DNA of 64,000 bases, from the NCBI GenBank assembly GCA_001725255.1, contig MEFV01000014.1:17419-81418 (forward strand). Reading direction: 5' to 3'. Numbering within the stretch: position 1 is the stretch's first letter; each line of letters opens with the position of its first letter. Positions 20,356 to 30,202 of this stretch are shown one piece after another. Under the pieces are notes generated by a model that was given only the letters and a program-made list of their open reading frames with translations, did no database searches and was not told the DNA's origin. A program made the position numbers and the translations under genes. Origin of the DNA: Comamonas sp. SCN 67-35. Its GTDB lineage: Bacteria > Pseudomonadota > Gammaproteobacteria > Burkholderiales > Burkholderiaceae_C.

Positions 20356-22161
20356 ATGTCAATTCACAATTTCAAAATCCGCACCCGGCTCATGGTGGCC
20401 TTCGGCCTGATGGTGGCGCTGATCCTGATCATTGGCGGCACCGCCGCGCTCAAAAGCCAGCTGCTGATCGGCGAATTCGGCAAGGTCGTCCATGACTACT
20501 ACCCACGTGTGACCGAAGCCTACGAAATCAAGGCGGCCGTGGCGGCCAACGAGGTGGCCCTGGCCAACATGCTGGCCTATCGGGAGCCGGACAACGTCAA
20601 GGCTCAGGTCACCGCCCTGCGTGACACGCGCAAGCGGATCTCGGATCTGTTCAAGAAGCTCGATGGCGTCATCACCAGCGACGAGGGCAAGGCCGCGCTG
20701 GAGCGCACCAGGGCGCCGCGCACCCAGGTGACGGCGCTGCAGGACAAATTCCTCGAAGCCGTGGACATGGGCCTGACGGGCGATGCCGCAACGATGCTGG
20801 AAAAGGAAATGCCCGGGCCGCTCAAGGCCTACAAGGCATCGATCGACGGCCTGCTCAAGCTCCAGAACCAGCTCATGGGGCAGGCCGCGGATGTCGCCAC
20901 GGCCTCGGTGCAGGGCATGCTGTGGATCGTGGCCCTGGCCTCGCTGATCGCGATCGCGCTCGGGGTAGTGCTGGCGTGGTCCATCATCCGCTCCATCATC
21001 CGGCCGCTGCACCAGGCGGTGGGCGTGGCCAACGCGGTGGCCGACGGCGACCTCACTCACCACATCGACGCGTCGGGCAACAGCGAGACGGCGCACCTGC
21101 TTCAGGCGCTGCGCCGCATGCAGGAGGGGCTGATCAAGGTGGTCTCGCACGTGCGCCAGGATTCCGACGGCGTGGCCACGGCCAGCGCGGAAATCGCCCA
21201 GGGCAACCAGGACCTGTCAGCGCGCACCGAAAGCCAGGCCAGCGCGCTGGAGCAGACCGCCGCCTCGATGGAAGAGCTCAACTCCACCGTGCGCCAGAAC
21301 GCGGACAACGCACGCCAGGCCAACCAGCTGGCGCAGAACGCTTCCGGCGTCGCGAGCCAGGGCGGCGCGGTGGTGGCCGACGTGGTGCGCACCATGAAGG
21401 AGATCAACGACAGTTCGGGCAAGATCGCCAACATCATCCAGGTGATCGACTCGATCGCGTTTCAGACCAACATCCTCGCGCTGAACGCGGCCGTGGAAGC
21501 GGCGCGCGCGGGCGAGCAGGGGCGAGGCTTTGCCGTGGTGGCCAGCGAGGTGCGCTCGCTCGCGGGGCGTTCGGCCGATGCCGCACGCGAGATCAAGCAA
21601 CTGATACAGGCCAGCGTGGAGCGCGTGGGCGTGGGCTCCGCGCTGGTGGACAAGGCCGGCCACACCATGAGCGAAGTGGTGCAGGCCATCCAGCGCGTGA
21701 CCGACATCATGGGCGAGATCAGCGCCGCCAGCAATGAACAGAGCCAGGGCGTGGCGCAGGTGGGCGAGGCCGTGGCGCAGATGGATCAGGCCACGCAGCA
21801 GAACGCGGCACTGGTGGAAGAAATGGCCGCAGCCGCCTCCAGCCTGAACACGCAGGCGCAGCAGCTCGTGGGCGCGGTGGCCACCTTCCGCCTGAAGGAC
21901 ACGCAGGCGGCGAGCGCCGTGCGCACCGCCCCCACGGCCCGGGCCGCGCCGCCAGCACTCCCCGCCCAGCCCCCGTCCAGGCCCGCGGCCTCGGCGCGCC
22001 CCGTGCGCGTGGCGGCCAAACCGGCCCCGACCAAACTCCAGCCGCAAGTCACGGCCACGCGCCAATTGCCACAGGGCGACGCCCAGGGCAGCGCCAAGGG
22101 CGGCAACAAGAGCGATGCCAAGGCAGGCGCCCGAAACGACGACGATTGGGAAAGCTTCTGA
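20356..22161 (+). CDS. Methyl-accepting chemotaxis protein
   Basis: This is an inner-membrane chemoreceptor of 601 aa. A cytoplasmic start (MSIHNFKIRTRLM) leads to TM1 at about residues 12-32. A four-helix-bundle sensor of about 155 periplasmic residues follows, then TM2 at about 190-212, a HAMP domain and the signalling bundle with the conserved hairpin tip (IDSIAFQTNILALNAAVEAA). The C-terminal tail is Pro/Ala/Lys-rich and ends DDDWESF, which fits the xWxxF pentapeptide used to dock CheR/CheB. GGAGAAG precedes the ATG. It is transcribed alone, with a strong terminator after it. The ligand is unknown. Confidence 0.95.
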   Translation: MSIHNFKIRTRLMVAFGLMVALILIIGGTAALKSQLLIGEFGKVVHDYYPRVTEAYEIKAAVAANEVALANMLAYREPDNVKAQVTALRDTRKRISDLFKKLDGVITSDEGKAALERTRAPRTQVTALQDKFLEAVDMGLTGDAATMLEKEMPGPLKAYKASIDGLLKLQNQLMGQAADVATASVQGMLWIVALASLIAIALGVVLAWSIIRSIIRPLHQAVGVANAVADGDLTHHIDASGNSETAHLLQALRRMQEGLIKVVSHVRQDSDGVATASAEIAQGNQDLSARTESQASALEQTAASMEELNSTVRQNADNARQANQLAQNASGVASQGGAVVADVVRTMKEINDSSGKIANIIQVIDSIAFQTNILALNAAVEAARAGEQGRGFAVVASEVRSLAGRSADAAREIKQLIQASVERVGVGSALVDKAGHTMSEVVQAIQRVTDIMGEISAASNEQSQGVAQVGEAVAQMDQATQQNAALVEEMAAAASSLNTQAQQLVGAVATFRLKDTQAASAVRTAPTARAAPPALPAQPPSRPAASARPVRVAAKPAPTKLQPQVTATRQLPQGDAQGSAKGGNKSDAKAGARNDDDWESF

Positions 22162-22212
22162 GGAGCGCGGATCCCCCGTCCCGCGCACGCCGCGCCGCGC
22201 GCACACGCAACA

Positions 22213-22252
22213 AGGCCCCGGACGGCATGCGCCGCCCGGGGCCTCTTCTTTT
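22213..22252 (+). terminator. Intrinsic terminator after the chemoreceptor gene
   Basis: A perfect 9-bp inverted repeat (AGGCCCCGG at 22213-22221 and CCGGGGCCT at 22236-22244) is followed by TCTTCTTTT. It ends the plus-strand chemoreceptor transcript and may also serve the convergent gene whose stop is at 22270. Confidence 0.85.
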
Positions 22253-22269
22253 GACGGACAGCGCCCGGC

Positions 22270-22500
22270 TTACTTGCGCCAGTAGTTGTTGGCCGCGGCG
22301 ACGGTCTGGAAATTCAGCGCGATCACGTGCGAGGCAGACGTGAGGCCCGCCGCATCATTGGCATATTCGGGGCGCAGCTTGTGCAGCACCTCGCTGTCGG
22401 GCTGGGTGTACTTCACGCCGCGGCGGCTCAGGGTAATGGCCAGCTCGAACCCCTGCTGAGGGGTCTCGGTAATCAACGAAGTCAACCAAACATCGGCCAT
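22270..22500 (-). CDS. Small conserved protein of unknown function (76 aa)
   Basis: From the ATG at 22500 the product is MADVWLTSLITETPQQGFEL and on to a C terminus ending NYWRK. It is a soluble protein of 76 residues with no signal peptide or membrane helix. The start is supported by a good ribosome site (GAAGGAG, seven bases upstream). I do not recognise the family. It lies between the convergent chemoreceptor gene and xerC, which is transcribed in the same direction with its stop 91 bases upstream. In-frame extension upstream runs antisense-like into the xerC end and is unlikely. Confidence 0.75.
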   Translation of the reverse strand: MADVWLTSLITETPQQGFELAITLSRRGVKYTQPDSEVLHKLRPEYANDAAGLTSASHVIALNFQTVAAANNYWRK

Positions 22501-22591
22501 GTTTTTCTCCTTCAAGGCATGCGATGGAAAGCAGCCATTGTGCGGCTTTCCCCGCCAGCCCGTGGGCGGTGGACGATAACCGGGACGCGAA

Positions 22592-23530
22592 CTATGGTTT
22601 TCTGTGCGCGCGCGGATGTGCCTGGTCGTACACCCGGGCCAGATGCTGGAAATCGAGCCGCGTGTACACCTGCGTGGTGCTGATGTTGGCGTGGCCCAGC
22701 AGCTCCTGCACGGCACGCAGGTCACCGCTCGATTGCAGCAGATGGCTGGCAAACGAGTGGCGCAGCATGTGCGGATGCACGGGGGCGCTCAGCCCCGCAT
22801 GCTGGCTGCGCGCGCGCAGCCTCATCCAGATGGACTGGCTGCTCAGGCGCGTGCCGCGCTGCCCGATGAACAAGGCCTCGCACGGCTCGGCCGCGAAGGG
22901 TTGCAGACGCAGCGCCAGCCAGGCCGCCAAGGCCTTGCATGCCGCCTGCCCCATGGGCACGACGCGGCGCTTGGAGCCCTTGCCCAGCACATGGGCCTCG
23001 GCCGCCTGCAGATCGACCCAGCCGCGCCCCTGCGGCTCGGCGACGTGCCCTGGCGTGGCATCAAGCCCCGTGAGCTCGCTCACGCGCAGGCCGCAGCCAT
23101 AGAGCAACTCGACCATCGCGCGGTCGCGCGCCTCCAGCCAGGGATCGGCCGCCGGCTCGGCGAAATCCGCCAGGTGCACCGCCTCGTCCACGGCGAGCGC
23201 CTTGGGCAGCAGCCGCGCTGCCTTGGGCGCGCGCACATCCTGCGCCGGGTTCGCGGCGACCAGCCCCTGGCGGCCGGCCCAGGCATAGAACCCGCGCCAC
23301 GCCGACAGCGTCAGGCTCAAGCTGCGCGCGCTTTGCCCGCGGGCATGCAGCTGCGCCAGATAGCGGCGGACATGGGTGCTGGTGAGCGCAAGCAAGGCCT
23401 GCCCCTGTGCCAGAGCAACCAGCCGCGTGAGCTCCTGTTCATACAGCTGCGCCGTGCGCGGCGCGAGGCGCTTTTCCACCCGCACGTGCTGCAGATACTG
23501 CAGAGCCAGCGGCGGCAGGGGCTGCGTCAT
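22592..23530 (-). CDS. xerC: Tyrosine recombinase XerC
   Basis: XerC resolves chromosome dimers at dif together with XerD. The 312-aa protein has the N-terminal SAM-like domain (LQYLQHVRVEKRLAPRTAQ) and the catalytic domain. The Arg lies in GCGLRVSELTG, the Lys in GKGSKRR, HxxR in HPHMLRHSFASHL, the second His in LGHANISTTQVY and the nucleophile Tyr in the same segment (VYTRLDF). I chose the ATG at 23530, which leaves a small gap to the upstream DUF484 gene; a GTG at 23554 would overlap it. The pairing with DUF484 is the usual dapF-DUF484-xerC order without dapF. Confidence 0.93.
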   Translation of the reverse strand: MTQPLPPLALQYLQHVRVEKRLAPRTAQLYEQELTRLVALAQGQALLALTSTHVRRYLAQLHARGQSARSLSLTLSAWRGFYAWAGRQGLVAANPAQDVRAPKAARLLPKALAVDEAVHLADFAEPAADPWLEARDRAMVELLYGCGLRVSELTGLDATPGHVAEPQGRGWVDLQAAEAHVLGKGSKRRVVPMGQAACKALAAWLALRLQPFAAEPCEALFIGQRGTRLSSQSIWMRLRARSQHAGLSAPVHPHMLRHSFASHLLQSSGDLRAVQELLGHANISTTQVYTRLDFQHLARVYDQAHPRAHRKP

Positions 23531-23541
23531 CGGGCCCGGCC

Positions 23542-24237
23542 TCAACAGGCGCACAGGCGCGTCAGCGCCGCCGACGCGAGTTCCGCCATGTGCGTGAGGA
23601 ATTCGGTGCCCATGGTGCTGTCGAAACGGTCCGGGTCATCGGACGCGAGCACCAGCAGGCCAAAGGCCGGCTGGGTGGCATCATCGATCGCCCCGGGGCG
23701 CAGCGGCAGCATCGCCACCGATCGCACCTGCGCGGCCTGGGGCAGCCAGCCTATGGCCTCGAACCCCAGGTTGGGGCCGCAAAACGGCATGGTCAGGGAG
23801 GAGGCGAACGAGCGCACGTCCTCGCTCACGTCCTGCGCCCAGGGCGCATCGGCCCACGGCGGCGCCACATCCCACAGCCGCAGCGCCGACTTGGGGACGT
23901 CAAACCATGCGTGCACCCCGTCCTGCACCGCCGCAACGAGCGCCGCGGGATCGGCCACCGCCAGCAGCTGGCGGCTCCATTGCTGCACCTTGGCGGCGAT
24001 GGCGGCATTCTCGCTGCCATGGCGCACCATCTCCACGATGCGGGCCTCCAGCGCCTTGATCTTGTCGCGCAGCATCTCGGCCTGGCGCTCGATCAGGCTC
24101 ACCGCCCGCTGCCCATGCTGGCTGGTGAGCACGATGCTCGTGAGCAGCGGTGCGTGGCGCTCGAAAAATTCGGGCGTGTTGGCGAGGTACTGCGCAATAT
24201 CGTCTTCGGTGATCGGCGGGACGGCGGGAGAGGTCAT
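23542..24237 (-). CDS. DUF484 family protein (GAF-like fold)
   Basis: This 231-aa cytoplasmic protein starts MTSPAVPPITEDDIAQYLANTP and contains PEFFERHAPLLTS, typical of DUF484. A coiled segment (LIERQAEMLRDKIKALEARI) comes next, then a GAF-like C-terminal domain with SVAMLPLRP and FGLLVLASDDPDRFD. The family has no established function but is almost always next to xerC in proteobacteria, as here. The 184-base gap to the divergent DoxX gene shows no other gene. Confidence 0.85.
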   Translation of the reverse strand: MTSPAVPPITEDDIAQYLANTPEFFERHAPLLTSIVLTSQHGQRAVSLIERQAEMLRDKIKALEARIVEMVRHGSENAAIAAKVQQWSRQLLAVADPAALVAAVQDGVHAWFDVPKSALRLWDVAPPWADAPWAQDVSEDVRSFASSLTMPFCGPNLGFEAIGWLPQAAQVRSVAMLPLRPGAIDDATQPAFGLLVLASDDPDRFDSTMGTEFLTHMAELASAALTRLCAC

Positions 24238-24421
24238 GAACTTGGCAATCGCAAAAGGCTACAGGCCGCCATCTTAAGGAATACGCCATGCGCTGGCTAC
24301 TGCGGCAACCCTGCGGCGCGCCTGACGCCGGGCGGGAGGACATGCAATAATTGATAGCGCACACGCGACCATTGCGTCGCCACTGCCAGGCCCGCCCTTC
24401 AACGCACACGAGGTTCCGCCC

Positions 24422-24802
24422 ATGAATGCCTTGTATCAGCCACGCGCCGCCGCCGTCATTTTGCGCACCGTTCTGGCACTGCTCCTGCTGTTTCACGGCT
24501 GGGCCAAAATCAGCGGCGGGGTCGGATGGCTGGTGGGAGTCCTCGAAAAAACCGGAGTCCCGGGGTTCTTCGCCTATGCGGTCTATCTCGGAGAAGTGCT
24601 GGCGCCGCTGCTGCTGCTGGCTGGCCTCTTCGTGGTTCCCGCGGCGCTGCTGGTGATGATCAACATGGCGGTGGCCGTCGTGCTGATGCACCAGAGCCAG
24701 CTGCTCACGCTCAACTCTTCGGGCGGCTGGGCGCTGGAACTGCAGGCGTTCTACTTCGTCTCCGCGCTCGTGGTGCTGCTCACGGCCAGACCGCGAAGCT
24801 GA
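24422..24802 (+). CDS. DoxX family membrane protein
   Basis: This is an integral membrane protein of 126 aa with four hydrophobic segments (residues about 10-27, 45-65, 70-90 and 105-122). The family signature LFHGWAKISGG lies in the first helix. A GAGG ribosome site precedes the ATG. DoxX-type proteins are linked to redox or stress functions, but this subgroup is uncharacterised. It is followed 42 bases later by the Nudix/MBL gene on the same strand. Confidence 0.85.
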   Translation: MNALYQPRAAAVILRTVLALLLLFHGWAKISGGVGWLVGVLEKTGVPGFFAYAVYLGEVLAPLLLLAGLFVVPAALLVMINMAVAVVLMHQSQLLTLNSSGGWALELQAFYFVSALVVLLTARPRS

Positions 24803-24844
24803 GGGGCCCGCACGCATGGCGCGGCATCTCCACATAATGACGCC

Positions 24845-26509
24845 ATGCCACGCTCGAGCCAACTCCTGTATCCGCAGCGCGAACCAGCCGCGCTGCTGCC
24901 CGCAGCCACGGTGCTGCTGCTGCGCGATGACGCCCAGGCGGGCCTGCAGGTTCTGATGACCCGGCGCTCGCCACGAGCGAGCTTCGCGCCCGGTGCCTAC
25001 GTGTTTCCAGGCGGCGGCATCGACGCCGCGGACGCCGGGAGCCATGATCTGGCCGACCACCGGCCGGAGCAGACGGGCGAGGTGCTGACCCAGGCGATCG
25101 CCGCGATCCGCGAGAGTTTTGAAGAGCTCGGCGTGCTGCTCGCCCGCCACGGCGACGGCACCTGGGCGGACGAGCACGACGTGGCGGCTCTGGATCGCAA
25201 GGCGCCCTTTTCCAGCCAGTGCGCGGCCCGCGGCCTGACGCTGGCGGCCGACGCCATGCATCTGCTGGCGCACTGGAACACCGACCGCGATCTGCCCCGG
25301 CGCTTCTCCGTGCCCTTCTTCGTCGCCCGCATGCCGCCGGGCCAGAGCCCGGTGGCCGACAACGCCGAGCAGTTCGCGCCCGAATGGGTCAGCCCTGGCG
25401 ACGCCCTTGCGCGCCATGCGGCGGGGACGTTCTTCATGATCTATCCGACGATACGCACGCTCGAGCGCCTGTGCGGTTTCTCTGGCGTGGAGGCGGTGCT
25501 GGCCGCGCTTCGGACCGAAAAGCCGCTGTGGACGAGCTGCCCGCGCGCGGGCTTCAAGCATGGGCGTCAAGAGCGCTTCATGGAGCACGAAGCGGAATAC
25601 GGCGAACTGGCGCTCGTGTGTCCCGATGGGCAGATCCGCCACACGCTGGACTGGCAAAACGACCACGCCGTGCCGCTGCTGCGCAACGTGCAGCGCCTCA
25701 CGGCCGCCAACCCCGGCGCCATGACCGGCCCCGGCACCAACAGCTACGTCGTGGGCGAGCCGGGCACGGGCTGCATCGTGATCGACCCCGGCCCCCATGA
25801 CGACGAGCACATCGAGCGCCTCTGGCGCGCCGCGGACGGCGACGTGCGCGCCATCGTCTGCACCCATTCGCACGCCGACCACTTCCCGGGCGCCCGGCCG
25901 CTGCAGGCGCTGTGCGAGCACGCAGGACGGCCCCGTCCCCCCATCCTGGGCCTGTCCTCGGGGCCGCATGCCCGCACCCACAGCGAATTCACGCCCGACC
26001 GGGAACTATCGAATGGAGAGCTGCTCACGCTTTCCGGCAAAGGGCTGGAGGGCGAAATCACTCATACCCTGGAGATCGTGCACACGCCCGGCCACGCCGC
26101 CAACCACCTGTGCCTGCTGCTGCGCGAGGACGGCCTGCTGTTCTCGGGCGACCATATCCTGAACGGCAGCACCACGGTGGTGGACCCGCCCGATGGCAAC
26201 ATGACGGACTACCTCGAGTCGCTCGACCGGCTCGATGCGCTGTGCGTGCAATGGAACGTGCCCTTCATCCTGCCCGCGCACGGCCACGTGCTGGGCGATG
26301 CGCGCGGCGCCATCGCGCACCTCAAGGCCCACCGCCTGGCGCGCGAGGCCAAGGTGCTCGCTGCGATGCAGCGGCTGCCGGACGGCACGCTGGAGCAATG
26401 GGTGGCGCTGGCGTACGACGACGTGCCCGCGCGCATGTGGCCGCTGGCGCAGCGCTCGCTGCTGGCGCATGTGGAGCGCATCCGCTCCTTGCAGCCGGGC
26501 AACGACTGA
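24845..26509 (+). CDS. Fusion of Nudix hydrolase and metallo-beta-lactamase-fold hydrolase
   Basis: This 554-aa protein joins two enzymes. Residues 1 to about 245 are a Nudix domain of the NUDT19/RP2 kind: AATVLLLRDD, FAPGAYVFPGGGIDAAD, and the Nudix box helix with REsFEELGVLL after an insertion. Residues about 270-554 are a metallo-beta-lactamase domain of the LACTB2/glyoxalase II-like kind: NPGAMTGPGTNSYVVG, HSHADHFPG (metal ligands), HTPGHAANHLCLLL, FSGDHILNG and a winged-helix-like tail. One half may hydrolyse CoA or nucleoside-diphosphate derivatives and the other a thioester or nucleic acid; the substrates are unknown. Confidence 0.88.
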   Translation: MPRSSQLLYPQREPAALLPAATVLLLRDDAQAGLQVLMTRRSPRASFAPGAYVFPGGGIDAADAGSHDLADHRPEQTGEVLTQAIAAIRESFEELGVLLARHGDGTWADEHDVAALDRKAPFSSQCAARGLTLAADAMHLLAHWNTDRDLPRRFSVPFFVARMPPGQSPVADNAEQFAPEWVSPGDALARHAAGTFFMIYPTIRTLERLCGFSGVEAVLAALRTEKPLWTSCPRAGFKHGRQERFMEHEAEYGELALVCPDGQIRHTLDWQNDHAVPLLRNVQRLTAANPGAMTGPGTNSYVVGEPGTGCIVIDPGPHDDEHIERLWRAADGDVRAIVCTHSHADHFPGARPLQALCEHAGRPRPPILGLSSGPHARTHSEFTPDRELSNGELLTLSGKGLEGEITHTLEIVHTPGHAANHLCLLLREDGLLFSGDHILNGSTTVVDPPDGNMTDYLESLDRLDALCVQWNVPFILPAHGHVLGDARGAIAHLKAHRLAREAKVLAAMQRLPDGTLEQWVALAYDDVPARMWPLAQRSLLAHVERIRSLQPGND

Positions 26510-26632
26510 GCCGTGGCGGTGCCCGGCCGGGTCGGCCACGTGGCCCGCGCATATCCATATGACGCGAATGTCTGAAACCTTCGCCGAATCGCCTATATCT
26601 TCCAAGTCTCTTCTGACTTTTCGGAATTTGCG

Positions 26633-27550
26633 ATGAAAGCCGACACCATCCTGCAGACCATAGGCAACACCCCGCACGTGCGCATCCACCGGCTGTTCGG
26701 TGACGCCGAGGTATGGCTCAAGTGCGAACGCGCCAACCCCGGCGGCTCGCTCAAGGACCGCATCGCCCTGGGCATGGTCGAGGCGGCCGAGCGATCGGGC
26801 CAGCTTCACCCCGGCGGCACAATCATCGAGCCGACCAGCGGCAACACGGGCGTGGGCCTGGCGATGGTCGCCGCCGTCAAGGGCTATCGACTCATCGTCG
26901 TGATGCCCGAGAGCATGAGCGTCGAGCGCCGCCGCCTGATCCTGGCCTTCGGCGCGCGGCTGGAACTCACGCCCAAGGAAAAAGGCACGAGCGGTGCCGT
27001 GGCACGAGCGAAGGAACTGACCGAACAGACACCCGGCGCGGTGATGCTCAACCAGTTCGAGAACCCGGCCAACATCGACGCCCACGCGCGCACCACGGCG
27101 CAGGAGGTGCTCGCCGACTTCCCCGAGGGGCTGGACGCCATCATCAGCGGCGTGGGCACGGGCGGCCACATCACGGCACTGGCGCGCGTGCTCAAGCCCA
27201 AGTGGCCCCGGCTCAAGGTCTACGCGGTCGAGCCCAGCCAGTCGGCCGTGATCGGCGGCGGCCAGCCCGGTCCGCACGGCATCCAGGGCCTGGGTGCAGG
27301 CTTCATCCCGAAGAACCTGGACACCAGCGTGATCGATGGCGTGATCGCCATCGCCGACGAAGAAGCCCGCGAATGGGCGCGCCAGTGCGCCACCCGCGAA
27401 GGCATCCTGGTGGGCATCTCCACAGGCGCGGCGCTGGCGGCCATTGCGCAGCAACTGTCTCGGCTGCCCGCGGGTGCCAAGGTGCTGGGCGTGAACTACG
27501 ACACGGGCGAGCGTTACCTGTCGGTGGATGGTTTCCTGCCCGCCGCCTGA
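26633..27550 (+). CDS. cysK: Cysteine synthase (O-acetylserine sulfhydrylase)
   Basis: This is a PLP-dependent beta-replacement enzyme that makes cysteine from O-acetylserine and sulfide. The 305-aa product has the PLP-lysine motif GGSLKDR, the substrate loop TSGNTG and the phosphate-binding GVGTGG, followed by [17 protein letters not shown] and [13 protein letters not shown]. The length and motifs fit CysK better than CysM or cystathionine synthase. The 123-base upstream gap shows only weak promoter-like AT-rich sequence. It appears to be a single-gene unit ending before the convergent rnpB. Confidence 0.92.
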   Translation: MKADTILQTIGNTPHVRIHRLFGDAEVWLKCERANPGGSLKDRIALGMVEAAERSGQLHPGGTIIEPTSGNTGVGLAMVAAVKGYRLIVVMPESMSVERRRLILAFGARLELTPKEKGTSGAVARAKELTEQTPGAVMLNQFENPANIDAHARTTAQEVLADFPEGLDAIISGVGTGGHITALARVLKPKWPRLKVYAVEPSQSAVIGGGQPGPHGIQGLGAGFIPKNLDTSVIDGVIAIADEEAREWARQCATREGILVGISTGAALAAIAQQLSRLPAGAKVLGVNYDTGERYLSVDGFLPAA

Positions 27551-27583
27551 ACGTGCAGGCGCGAGCAGGAACACGGTAAAAGT

Positions 27584-27920
27584 GTGAAGCCCGCCGATAA
27601 GCCGGATTCTGTGCATGCGGTTGCCCGCATGTGACCGCCATCAATCTGGGCCGGGGGTCGCCCCACCGGCTCGATGCCACCTACCCGCACACTCCGGGGG
27701 CCCCGTCAACGTGTGCCTACTTGGTGTTGCTGCGCGTAGAGATTGCCCGTTGCACCCCCGGTGGTCTGCCTCGCGGCACTCCCCCGGGACTCGTCTCTGT
27801 TGCTCTGATCCTCACCTCGCGGTGGACAGCCGTTAGCTGCTACGCTGCCCTGTGCAGTCCGGACGTTCCTCCAGTGCCTGGTTTCCCAGCTTGCACCGGC
27901 GGCGGTCTGGCGTGCTTCAC
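27584..27920 (-). ncRNA. rnpB: RNase P RNA (bacterial type A)
   Basis: The catalytic RNA of RNase P is on the minus strand. Its 5' part shows GAAGCACGCCAGACCGCC and the conserved GGAGGAACGTCCGGACTGC block. The CACAGGGCAGCGTAGCAGCT region follows, and the 3' end carries CACAGAATCCGGCTTATCGG. The terminal GTGAAGC (near 27920) and GCTTCAC (near 27584) pair to close helix P1, which sets the ends to within a few bases. It is unusually close to the plus-strand amidase gene, whose possible longer N terminus would lie antisense to it. Confidence 0.95.
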
Positions 27921-27978
27921 GGGGGTGATTATCGGTGACGGCGCTACGATGCGCACATCGTTTCAGCATCATTTCGCC

Positions 27979-29346
27979 ATGTCCGCCTTCGCCCCCCTGA
28001 CCACGCTCGCCGACGCAAGCCAGGAACTTGCCCGCCACCGCAGCACGTCCGTGCAGCTCACGCAGACGGCCCTGGAGCGCATCGGCTCGGGCGAAGGGCC
28101 CGTCGCGTTCACCCACGTCTTCACCGACAGCGCGCTGGCCGAGGCCCGCGCCAGCGACCTGCTGCGCGCCGCGGGCATCGTGCGCTCGCCGATGGAAGGC
28201 CTGCCCATCTCGATCAAGGACCTGTTCGACGTTCAGGGCCGCGTCACGCACGCGGGTTCCCGGCTGCTGCGGGACACCGTCCCCGCCGCCCAGGACGCGG
28301 CCATCGTCGCGCGCCTGCGCGCCGCGGGCGCGGTCATCGTGGGCAGCACCAATATGACGGAATTCGCGTTCTCGGGCATAGGCATCAATCCGCATTACGG
28401 CACACCGCGCAACCCCTGGGGCCGCGAGGGCGGCGGGCGCATTCCGGGCGGCTCATCCTCGGGCGCGGCCATCAGCGTGACCGATGGCATGGCGCTCGCC
28501 GCCATCGGCACGGACACGGGCGGGTCGGTGCGCATTCCCTCGGCCCTGTGCGGCCTCACGGGTTTCAAGCCCACCGCACGGCGCATTCCCACAGGCGGCG
28601 CGCTGCCGCTGTCGACCACGCTCGACTCGATCGGCCCCCTCGCGGCCTCGGTGCGCTGCTGCGCGCTGCTGGACAGCATTCTCGCGGGTGAACCCTGGGC
28701 CGAACCCGTACCCGCCACCCTCGGGCACATGCGCCTGCTGGCGCCGGGCAACCTGCTGCAGGACAGCATGGACACGGCCGTGGCCGACACCTGGGAAAGC
28801 GCGCTGACGCGCCTGGAACGCGCCGGCGCGCGCATCACGCACGCGCCGCTGGAGCCGCTGGATGAACTGGCCGCGATTCACGCCCACGGCACACTGTCGA
28901 ACGCCGAGGCCTGGGCCTGGCACCGCCCCTATTTTCCCGATCAGCAGGACGAATACGACCCGCGCGTGGCCTCGCGCATCCTGGTGGGCCGCCGCATGAA
29001 CGCGGCCGACTACATCGACCTGCTGAATGCACGCCAGCGCTGGATCGGCGAAATGCACCGCGCCCTGGCCGACTACGACGCCTTCATCATGCCCACGCTG
29101 CCCATCGTTGCGCCAGAGATCGCGCCGCTTCAGGCGAGCGACGAGGCGTTCTTCGCCACCAATGCGCTGATCCTGCGCAATCCCTCGCTGGTGAATTTTC
29201 TCGACGGCTGCGCCGTTTCACTGCCGATTCACGCCGCAGGCGGCGCGCCCGTGGGCCTGAGCCTGGCCTGCCCGGGCGGACACGACCCGCGCCTGCTTTC
29301 GCTGGCGCTGGCCGTGGAGGCGGCGCTTACCCGCGCAGCGCCTTGA
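27979..29346 (+). CDS. Amidase signature family enzyme
   Basis: This is a hydrolase of the amidase signature (GatA-like) family, 455 aa from the ATG at 27979. The Ser-cisSer-Lys triad is visible: Lys in [11 protein letters not shown], cis-Ser in PGGSSSGAA and the nucleophile Ser in [14 protein letters not shown]. It lacks any neighbouring gatB/gatC, so a catabolic amidase is more likely than the tRNA amidotransferase subunit. The frame is open much further upstream, but that stretch is antisense to rnpB. I therefore start at [10 protein letters not shown]; an ATG at 27949 is an alternative. The 3' end overlaps htpX by 20 bases, tail to tail. Confidence 0.88.
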   Translation: MSAFAPLTTLADASQELARHRSTSVQLTQTALERIGSGEGPVAFTHVFTDSALAEARASDLLRAAGIVRSPMEGLPISIKDLFDVQGRVTHAGSRLLRDTVPAAQDAAIVARLRAAGAVIVGSTNMTEFAFSGIGINPHYGTPRNPWGREGGGRIPGGSSSGAAISVTDGMALAAIGTDTGGSVRIPSALCGLTGFKPTARRIPTGGALPLSTTLDSIGPLAASVRCCALLDSILAGEPWAEPVPATLGHMRLLAPGNLLQDSMDTAVADTWESALTRLERAGARITHAPLEPLDELAAIHAHGTLSNAEAWAWHRPYFPDQQDEYDPRVASRILVGRRMNAADYIDLLNARQRWIGEMHRALADYDAFIMPTLPIVAPEIAPLQASDEAFFATNALILRNPSLVNFLDGCAVSLPIHAAGGAPVGLSLACPGGHDPRLLSLALAVEAALTRAAP

Positions 29347-30202
29347 GCGCCTCCACCCGCTGCTCGATCGGCGGGTGCGAGGAAAACAGTGCGCCGATGC
29401 CGCCCGCGATGCCCATGGCCTGCATGCTCTTGGGCAGCTCGCCCGGCTGCATGCCACCCAGGCGGTACAGCGCGTTGATCATCGGCTGCGTCTGACCGAG
29501 CAACTGGGCCGAACCCGCGTCCGCGCGGAACTCGCGCTGGCGCGAGAACCACGCCACGATGATCGCGGCCACGAAGCCGAAGACGATATCGAGCACCAGC
29601 GTCGTGATCATGTAGCCGATGCCCGGGCCGCTGTCGCGGTCGTCGCCCCGGCGCAGGAAGCCGTCCACCACATAGCCGATCGCGCGCGAGGCAAACACCA
29701 CGAAGGTGTTCATCACGCCCTGGATCAGCGTCATCGTCACCATGTCGCCATTGGCCACGTGCGCCATCTCGTGGCCGAGCACGGCGCGCACCTCCTCGCG
29801 CGTCATGCCCGAGAGCAGGCCCGTGGACACCGCCACGAGCGCCGAATTCTTGAACGCGCCGGTGGCGAAGGCGTTGGGCTCGCCCTCGTAGATGCCCACC
29901 TCGGGCATGCGCACGCCGGCCTTGTCGGCGAGTTCGCGCACGGTCTCGACGATCCAGGCCTCGTCGGCGTTGCGCGGCGCGCTGATGATCGTGACGCCCA
30001 TGCTCATCTTGGCGATCATCTTGCTCATGAGCAGTGAAATGATCGCGCCGCCAAAGCCCATGACGAACGCGAACCCCAGCAGGTTCGTCATGTTCAGGCC
30101 ATTGGCCGTGAGGTAGCGGTTCACGCCAAGCAGGCTCGCCACCACGCCGAGCACCGCCACGACGGCGATGTTGGTGAGCAGGAACAGCACGATACGTTTC
30201 AT
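29327..30202 (-). CDS. htpX: Membrane protease HtpX
   Basis: HtpX is an M48 zinc metalloprotease of the inner membrane that helps degrade misfolded membrane proteins with FtsH. The 291-aa product has two N-terminal membrane helices (residues 4-24 and about 38-58) and the zinc motif [11 protein letters not shown]. Two more hydrophobic segments follow, then [12 protein letters not shown] and the terminal [13 protein letters not shown]. It starts MKRIVLFLL at 30202. A 156-base gap separates it from the LysR-type gene upstream on the same strand. Confidence 0.95.
   Translation of the reverse strand: MKRIVLFLLTNIAVVAVLGVVASLLGVNRYLTANGLNMTNLLGFAFVMGFGGAIISLLMSKMIAKMSMGVTIISAPRNADEAWIVETVRELADKAGVRMPEVGIYEGEPNAFATGAFKNSALVAVSTGLLSGMTREEVRAVLGHEMAHVANGDMVTMTLIQGVMNTFVVFASRAIGYVVDGFLRRGDDRDSGPGIGYMITTLVLDIVFGFVAAIIVAWFSRQREFRADAGSAQLLGQTQPMINALYRLGGMQPGELPKSMQAMGIAGGIGALFSSHPPIEQRVEALKALRG

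Noticed and set aside
27631..27978. N-terminal extension of the amidase by 116 codons
   Set aside because: It lies antisense to the RNase P RNA gene and shows no amidase similarity; the 27979 start fits the family.
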